Of a stretch of 64,000 bases of DNA, positions 56,167 through 64,000 are shown one piece after another (within the stretch, counting starts at the first letter, position 1; every line of letters starts with the position of its first letter). This stretch comes from Alsobacter soli (GTDB lineage: Bacteria; Pseudomonadota; Alphaproteobacteria; Rhizobiales; Beijerinckiaceae). A model generated the notes under the pieces. That model did not search any database and was not told where the DNA came from. It saw nothing but the letters and a program-made list of their open reading frames with translations. Where the stretch lies: NCBI RefSeq assembly GCF_003004785.1, contig NZ_PVZS01000014.1, positions 46,185 through 110,184 on the forward strand, read 5' to 3'. A program made the position numbers and the translations under genes.

Positions 56167-58164
56167 ATGATCCACGTGACCTTCCCCGACGGCGCCGTGC
56201 GCGAGTTCGCCCCGGGAACCACCGGCCTCGACATCGCCAAGGGCATCTCGCCCTCGCTCGCCAAGCGCACCGTCGCCATGGCGCTGGACGGCGTGCTGGC
56301 CGACCTGAACGACCCCATCACCCGCGACGCCAAGCTCGAGTTCGTGTCCCGCGACGACCCGCGGGCGCTGGAGCTCATCCGCCACGACGCCGCGCACGTG
56401 CTGGCTGAGGCCGTGCAGACCCTGTGGCCGGGGACCCAGGTCACCATCGGGCCGGTGATCGAGAACGGGTTCTACTACGACTTCGCCCGGAACGAGCCGT
56501 TCACGCCGGAGGACTTCCCGGCGATCGAAGCCGAGATGCGCAAGATCATCGCGCGCGACAGGCCCTTCACGAAGGAGCTCTGGAGCCGCGACGAGGCCAA
56601 GCGCGTGTTCTCCGAGAAGGGCGAGAACTTCAAGGTGGAACTAGTGGACGCGATCCCGCCGGGTGAGGATCTCAAGATCTACCGCCAGGGCGACTGGTTC
56701 GACCTGTGCCGCGGCCCGCACATGACCTCCACGGGCAAGATCGGGGACGCCTTCAAGCTCATGAAGGTGGCCGGCGCGTATTGGCGCGGCGATTCGAACA
56801 ACCCCATGCTGACCCGCATCTACGCCACCGCCTTCGCCAAGAAGGAGGACCTCGACGGCTACCTGAAGCAGCTCGAGGAGGCGGAGAAGCGCGACCACCG
56901 ACGCCTGGGCCGCGAGATGGACCTCTTCCACTTCCAGGAGGAGGGGCCCGGCACCGTGTTCTGGCATCCGAAGGGCTGGACACTGTTCCAAACCATGATC
57001 GCCTATATGCGCCGGCGGCTGCGGGCGGACTACGACGAGGTGAACGCCCCGCAGGTGCTCGACAAGAGCCTGTGGGAGACCTCCGGCCACTGGGGCTGGT
57101 ACCAGGAGAACATGTTCGCCGTGAAGTCGGCGCACGCCTTCACGCACCCGAACGATCCCGAGGCGGACCAGCGCATCTTCGCGCTGAAGCCGATGAACTG
57201 CCCGGGGCACGTGCAGATCTTCAAGCACGGGCTGAAGAGCTACCGCGACCTGCCGATCCGGCTGGCCGAGTTCGGCGCGGTGCACCGCTACGAGGCGTCG
57301 GGCGCGCTGCACGGGCTGATGCGCGTGCGCGCCTTCACGCAGGACGACGCCCACATCTTCTGCACCGAGGACCAGCTCGAGGCCGAGTGCCTGAAGATCA
57401 ACGACCTGATGCTGTCTGTGTATCGCGACTTCGGCTTCGAGGAAGTGGTGGTGAAGCTCGCCACCCGGCCGGAAAAGCGCGTCGGCACGGACGCCATGTG
57501 GGACCACGCCGAGGGCATCCTCAAGAAGGTGCTGGCCAAGATGGCGGCCGAATCCGGGGGGCGCATCAAGACGGGCGTGAACGAGGGCGAGGGCACCTTC
57601 TACGGGCCCAAGTTCGAGTACACCCTGCGCGACGCGATCGGCCGCGAATGGCAGTGCGGCACCACCCAGGTTGACTTCAACCTGCCGGAGCGGTTTGGCG
57701 CGTTCTATATCGGCGCGGACGGCGAGAAGAAGCAGCCGGTGATGGTGCACCGCGCCATCTGCGGCTCCATGGAGCGCTTCCTCGGCATCCTGATCGAGAG
57801 CTACGCCGGGCACTTCCCGCTGTGGCTCGCGCCCGAGCAGATCGTCGTCTGCCCGATCACCAGCGACGTGGATGACTACGCGCTCGACGTGGTGGCGGCC
57901 GCCCGCCAGGCGGGCCTGCGCGCGCGCGCAGACCTGCGCAACGAGAAGATCAGCTACAAGGTGCGCGAGCACTCGCTGGCCAAGGTTCCGGTCATCCTCG
58001 CCGTCGGCAAGAAGGAGGCGGCCGAGCGCACCGTCACGGTGCGCCGCCTCGGCTCGCAGGCGCAGGAGGTGCTGAGCCTCGACTCCGCGGTGGCGACCTT
58101 CGTTGAGGAGGCGACGCCACCGGACCTGAAGCGGGCGGAGGCTTTGCGGCTTGCGGCGGAGTAG
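56167..58164 (+). CDS. thrS: Threonyl-tRNA synthetase
   Basis: Class II aminoacyl-tRNA synthetase of 665 aa, full length. The TGS domain ([20 protein letters not shown]) leads into the editing domain ([19 protein letters not shown]), then the catalytic core with [13 protein letters not shown] (zinc Cys) and [27 protein letters not shown]. The C-terminal anticodon domain follows ([12 protein letters not shown]). The start at 56167 follows GCAGGAGAG. A short inverted repeat CCTGCA...TGCAGG lies just upstream. Confidence 0.96.
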   Translation: MIHVTFPDGAVREFAPGTTGLDIAKGISPSLAKRTVAMALDGVLADLNDPITRDAKLEFVSRDDPRALELIRHDAAHVLAEAVQTLWPGTQVTIGPVIENGFYYDFARNEPFTPEDFPAIEAEMRKIIARDRPFTKELWSRDEAKRVFSEKGENFKVELVDAIPPGEDLKIYRQGDWFDLCRGPHMTSTGKIGDAFKLMKVAGAYWRGDSNNPMLTRIYATAFAKKEDLDGYLKQLEEAEKRDHRRLGREMDLFHFQEEGPGTVFWHPKGWTLFQTMIAYMRRRLRADYDEVNAPQVLDKSLWETSGHWGWYQENMFAVKSAHAFTHPNDPEADQRIFALKPMNCPGHVQIFKHGLKSYRDLPIRLAEFGAVHRYEASGALHGLMRVRAFTQDDAHIFCTEDQLEAECLKINDLMLSVYRDFGFEEVVVKLATRPEKRVGTDAMWDHAEGILKKVLAKMAAESGGRIKTGVNEGEGTFYGPKFEYTLRDAIGREWQCGTTQVDFNLPERFGAFYIGADGEKKQPVMVHRAICGSMERFLGILIESYAGHFPLWLAPEQIVVCPITSDVDDYALDVVAAARQAGLRARADLRNEKISYKVREHSLAKVPVILAVGKKEAAERTVTVRRLGSQAQEVLSLDSAVATFVEEATPPDLKRAEALRLAAE

Positions 58165-58455
58165 CTTGCAGAATATCCGCGTGAGCGCGGCAAAGCCGTT
58201 CGGCTAAAGCCAGTTTCCGTCATCCCCGGGCTTGGCCCGGGGATCCACGCCATGCCCGATCATCGTGGATGGCCGGGACAAGCCCGGCCATGACTGCCTG
58301 GTTCCGCTCCTGCGAGTGAAGCGAAGCAATCCTGATAGGGGGGGCGGGCGGAAGACCGGAGCGACCCGCGCGCCGCCCCTGGATTGCTTCGTCGCTACGC
58401 TCCTCGCAAGGACGCCGGGAGCGCGTCGCCGCCTGAGCGAGTTGAGATCGCCCGC
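58165..58455. repeat. R2 and R3 elements between thrS and the cytochrome c gene
   Basis: Bases 58219-58294 are an R2 element (CCCCGGGCTTGGCCCGGGG arm and GACAAGCCCGGCCATGAC end). Bases 58305-58332 and 58377-58412 are the two arms of an R3 element separated by about 44 bp. The gap holds no gene and lies at the convergent ends of both transcripts. Confidence 0.75.
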
Positions 58456-58767
58456 TTACTTCTTCAGCGTGGCGATATAGGCGACGATATCCGCTACCTC
58501 GCCCCGGCTGAGTTGCATGTCCGGCATCTTCGGATGCGGATTCAGCAGGAACTTGTCCAGCGGCACGCTCGTGCCGTTGCGCGCCGCGATGGTGGCGAAC
58601 GGCGGGGCGTCGGCTTTCGCGCTGGTTTGGCCCGGCGCCACGACATGGCATTCGGCGCACCAGCGCTTGGCGATGCGCTCGCCGTTGGCGGCGTCGGCCG
58701 CCAACGCGGGGCTGGCGGCCAGCGCCGTTGCGAGCAGAAGGGGGAAGGTCGCGCGAAGTGAGGGCAT
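58456..58767 (-). CDS. Small class I c-type cytochrome
   Basis: Periplasmic monohaem cytochrome of 103 aa. The signal peptide MPSLRATFPLLLATALAASPALA precedes the haem motif CAECH (about residue 37), and the axial Met is in KMPDMQL. GEVADIVAYIATLKK is the C-terminal helix. It may accept electrons from a dehydrogenase, but none is adjacent. The ATG at 58767 gives a proper signal peptide; the upstream frame to 58836 does not. Confidence 0.92.
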   Translation of the reverse strand: MPSLRATFPLLLATALAASPALAADAANGERIAKRWCAECHVVAPGQTSAKADAPPFATIAARNGTSVPLDKFLLNPHPKMPDMQLSRGEVADIVAYIATLKK

Positions 58768-58859
58768 GCCGGTCACCTGAATCGAGTCTGCTCTAGGCTG
58801 ACGCAAATTCAGGCGTCCGTCGACGATCTCGATCAACCCCGGCGTGCGCGGCCAGCGGG

Positions 58860-59810
58860 CTACTTGGTGATGATGTCGATGTCGCGGTCCAGGCCCGACT
58901 TCACCGAGAATTCCTGCGTGTAGACCTTCCCGGCGTTGCGGGCGATGGCGACGTATTCGCCCTCGGCGAGCGTCATCGACGGGAAAGCGCCGATCGCCTC
59001 CCGGATGGTGTCGCCGCCGGGCGTCAGCACGCTGAACGTCGTGTTCGCCAGGGCCTCGCTGCCCGGCGCCGTCACCAGCTTGAGCGTCACGGTCGCGGCC
59101 TTGTGGCGAAGGGTCGCGGCGGTGACCTTGCCGGCCTCGACCTTCAGGTCGGCGCTCATGATGGCGTTGCTGTCGCCGTAGGTGGACACCACGCGGTAGG
59201 CGCCCTCGGGCAGACGGATGAGTGTTCCGGCATGGGCGCTCTCGACCACGAGGCGGCCTTCCGGGTCGTTGCCCAGCGGCACGTAGACGTTGAACTTCAG
59301 CTTGTCCGGCGGGATGGGGCTGTCGCCGATCACGCCGCCCAGCACCAGGCCGCCCGCATTCAGGGTGATGCTGGCGCTGGTCGGGGCGCCGCCCATGACA
59401 ACCCGCTGGGTCGCGCTGGCGAGGCCGTAGGCCGCGTGCACGATGTAGACGCCGGGGTCGAGCGGGATGCTGGGCGAGGCGGACTTGGATTCCTGGACGA
59501 GCGTCGCGGCGCCGCCGTCCTGCGGTTCGGCGTAGATGCGCCAGGTGATCCCAGACCGGATGGGGCCGCCCCCGCCGCCGAGCATGGCGCTGAGGAACAG
59601 CACGCCCCCCTCGCGCTGGACGGCGCTGGACGGGCCGCGAGGCTGCGGAGCCGGAGCGGGCTGGGGAGGTTCGGTCGTTGGCGTCTGCAACGGCAGCGTC
59701 GTCGCCGGGGACGCCGGCGGGAGCGTCGGGGCGGGAGCATCCTGCGCCAGCGTTGGCGACGTGCTCAGGACCGCCAAGGCCGCGGCGAGGATGAACGTCG
59801 ATCGAACCAT
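58860..59810 (-). CDS. Secreted protein with three repeated beta-sandwich (PEGA/CarboxypepD-like) modules
   Basis: Protein of 316 aa. A signal peptide (MVRSTFILAAALAVLSTSPTLAQ) is followed by a Pro/Thr-rich linker of about 45 residues. Then come three modules with the same ending pattern: LDPGVYIVHAAYG, LPEGAYRVVSTYGD and LAEGEYVAIARNAG. The pattern resembles surface Ig-like or PEGA repeats that present or bind ligands. No specific function can be given. It is 95 bp from the YfhO-like gene on the same strand. Confidence 0.75.
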   Translation of the reverse strand: MVRSTFILAAALAVLSTSPTLAQDAPAPTLPPASPATTLPLQTPTTEPPQPAPAPQPRGPSSAVQREGGVLFLSAMLGGGGGPIRSGITWRIYAEPQDGGAATLVQESKSASPSIPLDPGVYIVHAAYGLASATQRVVMGGAPTSASITLNAGGLVLGGVIGDSPIPPDKLKFNVYVPLGNDPEGRLVVESAHAGTLIRLPEGAYRVVSTYGDSNAIMSADLKVEAGKVTAATLRHKAATVTLKLVTAPGSEALANTTFSVLTPGGDTIREAIGAFPSMTLAEGEYVAIARNAGKVYTQEFSVKSGLDRDIDIITK

Positions 59811-59905
59811 GAATCTCCGACCCCGATGGGGCGCAGCGCTACCGCTCGCGTTGTGCCTTGCCGCGGATGCGAAGACAAGCCGGCGAGGCGGCTTGCGAGA
59901 GCGCC

Positions 59906-62326
59906 TCAGCGGGTCACGGTCTCCGAGCCGTTCTCGTGGGTGACGAGGTCCGTCGCGGCGGTCAGGAGATTGTCCGTGGAAAGAGGCCGGAATGTGAACT
60001 CGACCTGGTGTTCGCCCGCCGGGACCTCGACCCCGCGGAACAGCAGGTTGGCCTTCACGACGGTCTTTTCCTCCCCGTCCACCGTCACGTCCCAGCCGGG
60101 ATAGTAAAGGTCGTGCAACACCAGGACGCCGGGGCGGTCGGTGGTCACCGACAGCTTCACGCTGTTGCGCTTGTAGGACAGGATCTGGACCTTCGACGTG
60201 GGCTGAGCCTGATCCGTCGCGCTCGCATCCGCAGTGTAGTCGCGGTCCAGCAGCTCGACGTCGGCCTTGTCGATCAGGGCCTCGGTGCCGCGGTCGAACT
60301 CGGGCAGCTCTTCGTCGGAGAGGACCTCCTCCGTCTCCACCGGCTTGAGGCGGGTCGCCACATAGGCGCGCGGCGCCGCCGGCGCGAGCCGGTAGATCCA
60401 CATCGTGTCGGATGAGTAGAGCAGGGTGGCGCCGTTCAGGCGCGGGAAGTGGCGGGGCAACTTGTCGGCAGGGCGATCGAGCACGAGGTACTCGAGGCCC
60501 AGCAGGCGCGCCAGGTTGCACTTGTAGCCGCGGAAGGTGCCCGGGAACTGGCGCAGGCGCAGCTCGACGGCGTTCTCGCCGGGGCCCACGGCCTTCTCGT
60601 ACTCGGCGATGCGCAGGGCGTTGTAGCCGACCGTGTCCTCGATGCCGAGCACCATGGAGGCGTTCTGCCAGGCGCCCGTCAGGCCGAGGATCTCGACGCG
60701 CGGGCGTTCGCCTTTGGCGTGGCGCTCGTCGAGCTCGCGCTTGAGCACGTTGAGGCCGGCGTAGTCGGCGGGCTTGAGCTTGTCGTAGACGGCGTAGCGG
60801 CTGGCGGGCTCGGCGTTCAGCGCAGAGGCGGCGTTGCGCCAGACGAGCTCGCCGCCCGTGGCGGCGACCAGGATGGCCGCAGCGGTGACGCGCGCAGCCC
60901 GGTTGGTCTGCTGGATCGCCAGGGCGAGGCCGATGGAGGCGATCGCGGCGAACAGCGCGACCTGGACGCTCGCCTCGGTGAGGTGGCCGACCCGGCTGGA
61001 GAACACGAGGCCGGAGGCGACGAGCCCGGCCGGTATCACGACCGCAGCCGCGGTCCGCACGCGGGCCGCCCAGGGGCGCACGCGAGCGGCCAGGGCCGCG
61101 CCGCTATCCACCACATAACGGTGGATGCAATAGCCGGCGCAGAAGGCGAGCGAGACGTTGATCAGGAAGGTGGCGTCCGCCGGCCGGCGATAGAGGGCGA
61201 TTCCGGGGACGTGGTCGAAAAGCCGTACGAAGATGGGCGTGTAGCGGCCCAGCGCGTAAATGACGGCGAACACGCCGACCAGGGCGAAGAAGCGCAGCTC
61301 ACGCGTGAACAGGCGACCCTTGGCGACCCCCTGCCAGAGGATCAGCACGACCGGGATGGTGCCGGCGAAGATGTAGTTCACGGCGCGGTCGGTGTAGGTG
61401 CCCTCCGGGATCGTGTCCCACATCGGGCCCCAGTAATCGTAGGTGTGGTTGAGCGTGCCGAAGATGTTCGGCGCCAGCATCGTCACCAGGCTCGACGGCG
61501 GCATCGAGTTCATGGCGGCGACGCCGTAGCTGATGGCGGGCCGGTTCGAATCCGCCAGCAGCTGCATGGTGAGCAGCGCGGGGATGGCCAGCATGGCGAC
61601 GATAATCAGCGCCGCGAGCCCGAGCAGGGGAAGTCGGCTCAGCGCGAAACGCAGCGGCTTCTCGGCCGAGATCGCCTGGCCGACGACCGCGGCGGCGATC
61701 ACCATGCAGCACAGGAACGCGACCTGGTCGCGGCCAAGCGCCATGAGCCCGGCGAACAGGCCGAAGGCGAGCGCGGCCTTCCAGCTCTTCCGCTCGAGCG
61801 CGATCTCCAGCGCCAGAAGGGCCGGGAGGAAGAAGGAGTAGGAGAAGATCATGCCCGTGTGCTGCAGGCGGGCGGCGGCGGAGCCGCCGAGCACGATCAT
61901 CATCGCCGCAGCGACTGCGCCGACCGGGTGCCATCCGCGCTTACGGAACAGGCCGAGCACGGCGAAAGCCGGCAGGAGCAGGTGGGCGAAGACCACGCCA
62001 TCGAAGAGTTGCATCGACGCTTCGGGCGCGAGCCAGGCGAAGAGCGCCATGGTGGGGGTGAACAGCAGGGACTGCGGGTCCGCCACCGAAGGGTGTCCGC
62101 TGAAGTGGTAGGGGTTCCACAGCGGCCACTCGCCCTGGGCGAGCGCGGCGCCCAGGTAGCGGAACATCGGGTAGAAGTGGTTCTTGGAATCCCAAGGCAC
62201 GACGGAGTCGGTCAGGGTCCACATCAGGGCCGCGGCGGCCCAGAAGACGACGATGGCGGCCACGGCCCACAGGGTGGCCCGACGGGTCCACAGCGGATGC
62301 TGCTGCTCGGTGCTTTGGGAGATCAT
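59906..62326 (-). CDS. YfhO-like large membrane protein
   Basis: Polytopic membrane protein of 806 aa. About 12-14 hydrophobic helices fill residues 18-480, with WDSKNHFYPMFRYLGAALAQGEWPLWNPY near the N-terminus, a YfhO/GT-C-type signature with the membrane-proximal Asp. The C-terminal soluble part (VVLHDLYYPGWDVTVDGEEK, VEVPAGEHQVEFTFRP) is the YfhO tail. YfhO affects glycosylation of lipoteichoic acid in Bacillus, and homologues are putative GT-C glycosyltransferases. The start at 62326 is chosen; an open frame to 63154 is antisense to the nitroreductase gene. Confidence 0.88.
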   Translation of the reverse strand: MISQSTEQQHPLWTRRATLWAVAAIVVFWAAAALMWTLTDSVVPWDSKNHFYPMFRYLGAALAQGEWPLWNPYHFSGHPSVADPQSLLFTPTMALFAWLAPEASMQLFDGVVFAHLLLPAFAVLGLFRKRGWHPVGAVAAAMMIVLGGSAAARLQHTGMIFSYSFFLPALLALEIALERKSWKAALAFGLFAGLMALGRDQVAFLCCMVIAAAVVGQAISAEKPLRFALSRLPLLGLAALIIVAMLAIPALLTMQLLADSNRPAISYGVAAMNSMPPSSLVTMLAPNIFGTLNHTYDYWGPMWDTIPEGTYTDRAVNYIFAGTIPVVLILWQGVAKGRLFTRELRFFALVGVFAVIYALGRYTPIFVRLFDHVPGIALYRRPADATFLINVSLAFCAGYCIHRYVVDSGAALAARVRPWAARVRTAAAVVIPAGLVASGLVFSSRVGHLTEASVQVALFAAIASIGLALAIQQTNRAARVTAAAILVAATGGELVWRNAASALNAEPASRYAVYDKLKPADYAGLNVLKRELDERHAKGERPRVEILGLTGAWQNASMVLGIEDTVGYNALRIAEYEKAVGPGENAVELRLRQFPGTFRGYKCNLARLLGLEYLVLDRPADKLPRHFPRLNGATLLYSSDTMWIYRLAPAAPRAYVATRLKPVETEEVLSDEELPEFDRGTEALIDKADVELLDRDYTADASATDQAQPTSKVQILSYKRNSVKLSVTTDRPGVLVLHDLYYPGWDVTVDGEEKTVVKANLLFRGVEVPAGEHQVEFTFRPLSTDNLLTAATDLVTHENGSETVTR

Positions 62327-62536
62327 TCGACGGGTACTCGTGCGCACGAACCTGGCGAGTGCGCGGCCTTGACGACGTCGCGAGCTGGCCCTAGCTCTCG
62401 ACCGCGTCCAACAGGCCAGCTTTTCCGGCCCTGCGCGCCCCCACCTTTTTTGTTGGCTGGACAGTGTCACAGGGCGCATGAACGCGACATGAATGTGACG
62501 CCCAGGCTCCACGGGGCCCGAAACCGAACGGACGCC

Positions 62537-63103
62537 ATGACCGACACGCTGACGCTGCTGCAGACCCGCCGTTCCGTCCCGCCGCATCTGATGACGGGCC
62601 AGGGCCCTACCGCTCAGGAGCTTGAGACGCTGCTCACGGTCGCCACCCGGGTCCCAGACCATGGCAAGCTGGCGCCATGGCGTTTCGTGCTGATCGAAGG
62701 AGAGGCGCGCGCCCGGCTCGGGGAGCGGATCGCCGCCGTGTTCAAGGCCGCCAATCCGGACGCCGACGACGAGCGCATGGGGATCGAGCGGGGCCGGTTC
62801 ACCCGCGCCCCCCTGGTGATCGCGGTGGTCAGCCGGGCCGCCCCGCACGTAAAGATTCCGGAGTGGGAGCAGATCCTGTCCGCCGGCGCGGTGTGCATGA
62901 ACCTGACCGTCGCGGCCAATGCGATGGGCTTCAAGACGGCGTGGCTGACCGAATGGATGGCCTATGACGCCCGGGCCCGCGAGGCGATCGGGCTGGCGAC
63001 CGATGAGACCATCGCGGGCTTCATCCACATCGGACGGGGCGAGCCGCAACCTGACCGGGCCCGGCCTGCCCTGGCCGACGTCGTGACGCGCTGGGGCGAA
63101 TAG
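62537..63103 (+). CDS. Nitroreductase family protein
   Basis: FMN-dependent oxidoreductase of 188 aa related to YdjA. TLLQTRRSVPPHLM, TVATRVPDHGKLAPWRFVLI, SAGAVCMNLTVAANAMGFKTAWLTEW and GFIHIGRGEPQPDRARP follow the family order. The substrate is unknown. It is followed by a flavin reductase-domain gene 49 bp downstream on the same strand. Confidence 0.93.
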   Translation: MTDTLTLLQTRRSVPPHLMTGQGPTAQELETLLTVATRVPDHGKLAPWRFVLIEGEARARLGERIAAVFKAANPDADDERMGIERGRFTRAPLVIAVVSRAAPHVKIPEWEQILSAGAVCMNLTVAANAMGFKTAWLTEWMAYDARAREAIGLATDETIAGFIHIGRGEPQPDRARPALADVVTRWGE

Positions 63104-63152
63104 CCGGCTCGAGCCAAATCGCGAAATTTCAAAGCCTAAAGGCGACTTCCGC

Positions 63153-63752
63153 ATGTTCTACGACACCCAAACATACGCCCACGGCCTGCCGCATGATCCC
63201 TTCAAGGCCATCGTGGCGCCCCGGCCGATCGGCTGGATCTCCGCCGTCAGCGCCAGCGGGGCGGTGAACCTGTCTCCGTACTCGTTCTTCAACGCCTTCT
63301 CGACGCGGCCGCCGATCGTGGGCTTTTCATCCGAGGGCCTGAAGGACGCCGTGGCGTTCATCAGCGAGACGAAGGAGTTCGTCTGCAACCTGGCGACCTG
63401 GGACATGCGCGAGGCCATGAACGCCACCTCGGCGTCGTTGCCGCGCGGACAGAGCGAGTTCGAGCACGCCGGACTCACGCCGGAGCCGTCCACACTGGTC
63501 AAGCCGCCCCGCGTGAAGGGTGTTCCGGCGGCGCTCGAGTGCCGCCTCACCGACATTCACCAGCTGCGGACGTCCACGGGGGAGAGCATGGAGCGCTACC
63601 TCGTGCTCGGCCACGTGGTGGGCGTGTACATCGACGAGCGCTACCTCAAGGACGGCCGCTTCGACATGACCGCAGCCCGCACCATCGCGCGTTGCGGGTA
63701 CCATGATTACGCGGTCGTGGATGAGCTGTTCCAGCTGGTGCGGCCGAGCTGA
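63153..63752 (+). CDS. Flavin reductase-like domain protein (FMN-binding split barrel)
   Basis: Protein of 199 aa. FKAIVAPRPIGWISAVSASGAVNLSPYSFFNAFSTRPPIVGFSSEG is the flavin-binding opening, ESMERYLVLGHVVGVYIDERYLKDGRFDM the C-terminal part. It differs from the HpaC-like protein at 8.4 kb and belongs to the branch with the APRPIGWIS motif. It probably reduces or stores FMN for an unidentified partner. It follows the nitroreductase gene. Confidence 0.9.
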   Translation: MFYDTQTYAHGLPHDPFKAIVAPRPIGWISAVSASGAVNLSPYSFFNAFSTRPPIVGFSSEGLKDAVAFISETKEFVCNLATWDMREAMNATSASLPRGQSEFEHAGLTPEPSTLVKPPRVKGVPAALECRLTDIHQLRTSTGESMERYLVLGHVVGVYIDERYLKDGRFDMTAARTIARCGYHDYAVVDELFQLVRPS

Positions 63753-63776
63753 ATTTCAGGAGCCCTTCCCTGAGCC

Positions 63777-63945
63777 GTCATCCCCGGCGGCCTGCGCAGC
63801 GGGGCCGGGAAGGGGATCCAAGGGGAGTTCTGAGAGGCTCGATCCGGCAGGGCGGGCTCGTTCCTGTGACTGGCGCAAACCCGGTCAGGACGGCGCGCGC
63901 TGCCCCTGGATCCCCTTCCCGGTGCTGCGCGCCGCCGGGGATGAC
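63777..63945. repeat. Dispersed palindrome, family R1, at the right end
   Basis: A complete R1 element with widely spaced arms (GTCATCCCCGGCGGCC ... CCGCCGGGGATGAC). It fills the gap after the flavin reductase gene. Confidence 0.85.
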
Positions 63946-63963
63946 GGCGGAAGATGTCGCACC

Positions 63964-64000
63964 TCAAGAATTGCTCTTCGCGCGCTCCAGCGTGCGCAGG
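63964..64000 (-). CDS. Possible 3' end of a gene entering from the right
   Basis: The last 37 bases, read on the minus strand, give LRTLERAKSNS and a TGA stop at 63966-63964. The position is right for the end of a minus-strand gene convergent with the flavin reductase gene. Too little is visible to name it. Confidence 0.3.
   Translation of the reverse strand, partial: LRTLERAKSNS

Noticed and set aside
60449..63103. 884-codon plus-strand open frame ending with the nitroreductase
   Set aside because: Only the last 188 codons are real (start at 62537). The upstream part is antisense to the YfhO-like gene.
62327..63154. N-terminal extension of the YfhO-like protein
   Set aside because: The extension has shadow-like composition and is antisense to the nitroreductase gene. 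The ATG at 62326 gives a proper start just before the first membrane helix.

Overview
The window is GC-rich, gene-dense chromosomal DNA from an alphaproteobacterium, most likely order Hyphomicrobiales (Rhizobiales). The evidence is the gene content: Usg, DUF3126, an Anbu proteasome-like operon, transglutaminase-like cysteine peptidase, MipA, tandem PilZ, and a folE / NifU-like / yidD / thrS neighbourhood. It also carries hundreds of bases of short dispersed palindromes typical of that order. Genus cannot be fixed from the sequence alone. I see no rRNA, insertion sequence, prophage or CRISPR array.

Region 1 (1-10.9 kb) looks like an amino-acid/imino-acid catabolic island. On the minus strand lie a DapA-family lyase, a FAD D-amino-acid (D-hydroxyproline) dehydrogenase, a proline racemase/4-hydroxyproline epimerase and a branched-chain-type ABC transporter (livH, livM, partial livG). 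A divergent GntR/FCD regulator sits upstream, with an AT-rich palindrome just in front of the lyase gene. Beyond it are a flavin reductase and a two-subunit aconitase X, a family that includes cis-3-hydroxy-L-proline dehydratase. Together they suggest uptake and degradation of hydroxyprolines.

Region 2 (11.0-21.6 kb, plus strand) is a complete form II CO-dehydrogenase-like molybdenum hydroxylase cluster: coxG, coxS, coxL, coxM, coxD, coxE, two half-XdhC genes, a MoeA-like molybdopterin protein and a MocA-like cytidylyltransferase. The active-site loop is AYRGAGR and the gene order is S-L-M, both marks of form II enzymes whose true substrate is uncertain. Region 3 (21.6-26.1 kb) holds small genes (a DUF2256 zinc ribbon and usg), a nine-unit ~94-bp tandem palindrome array, and a nitrate/sulfonate-type ABC importer.

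Region 4 (26.3-38.9 kb) has an ExoD-like protein, a GGDEF-EAL protein, and the Anbu operon (circularly permuted ATP-grasp, alpha-E, transglutaminase-like with its catalytic Cys replaced by Ser, then Anbu). It continues with radC-map, an FkbM methyltransferase, sfsA, a MoaB/CinA-like protein and gpt. Region 5 (39-46 kb) has an acyl-CoA/ACP ligase, an unusual short tRNA with a UAA anticodon, a FAD monooxygenase, a CHCC zinc finger, two alpha/beta hydrolases, cysE and DUF3126. Region 6 (46-64 kb) is housekeeping and envelope: gamma-carbonic anhydrase, BTLCP, PilZ, PAS, rhomboid, CBS, patatin, hisI, folE, NifU-like, MipA, yidD, thrS, cytochrome c, a YfhO-like protein, nitroreductase and flavin reductase. 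It also contains a candidate structured RNA (about 49.99-50.15 kb) that no gene explains.

Three families of dispersed inverted repeats (called R1, R2 and R3 here) fill most of the larger intergenic gaps. They generate many spurious open reading frames.
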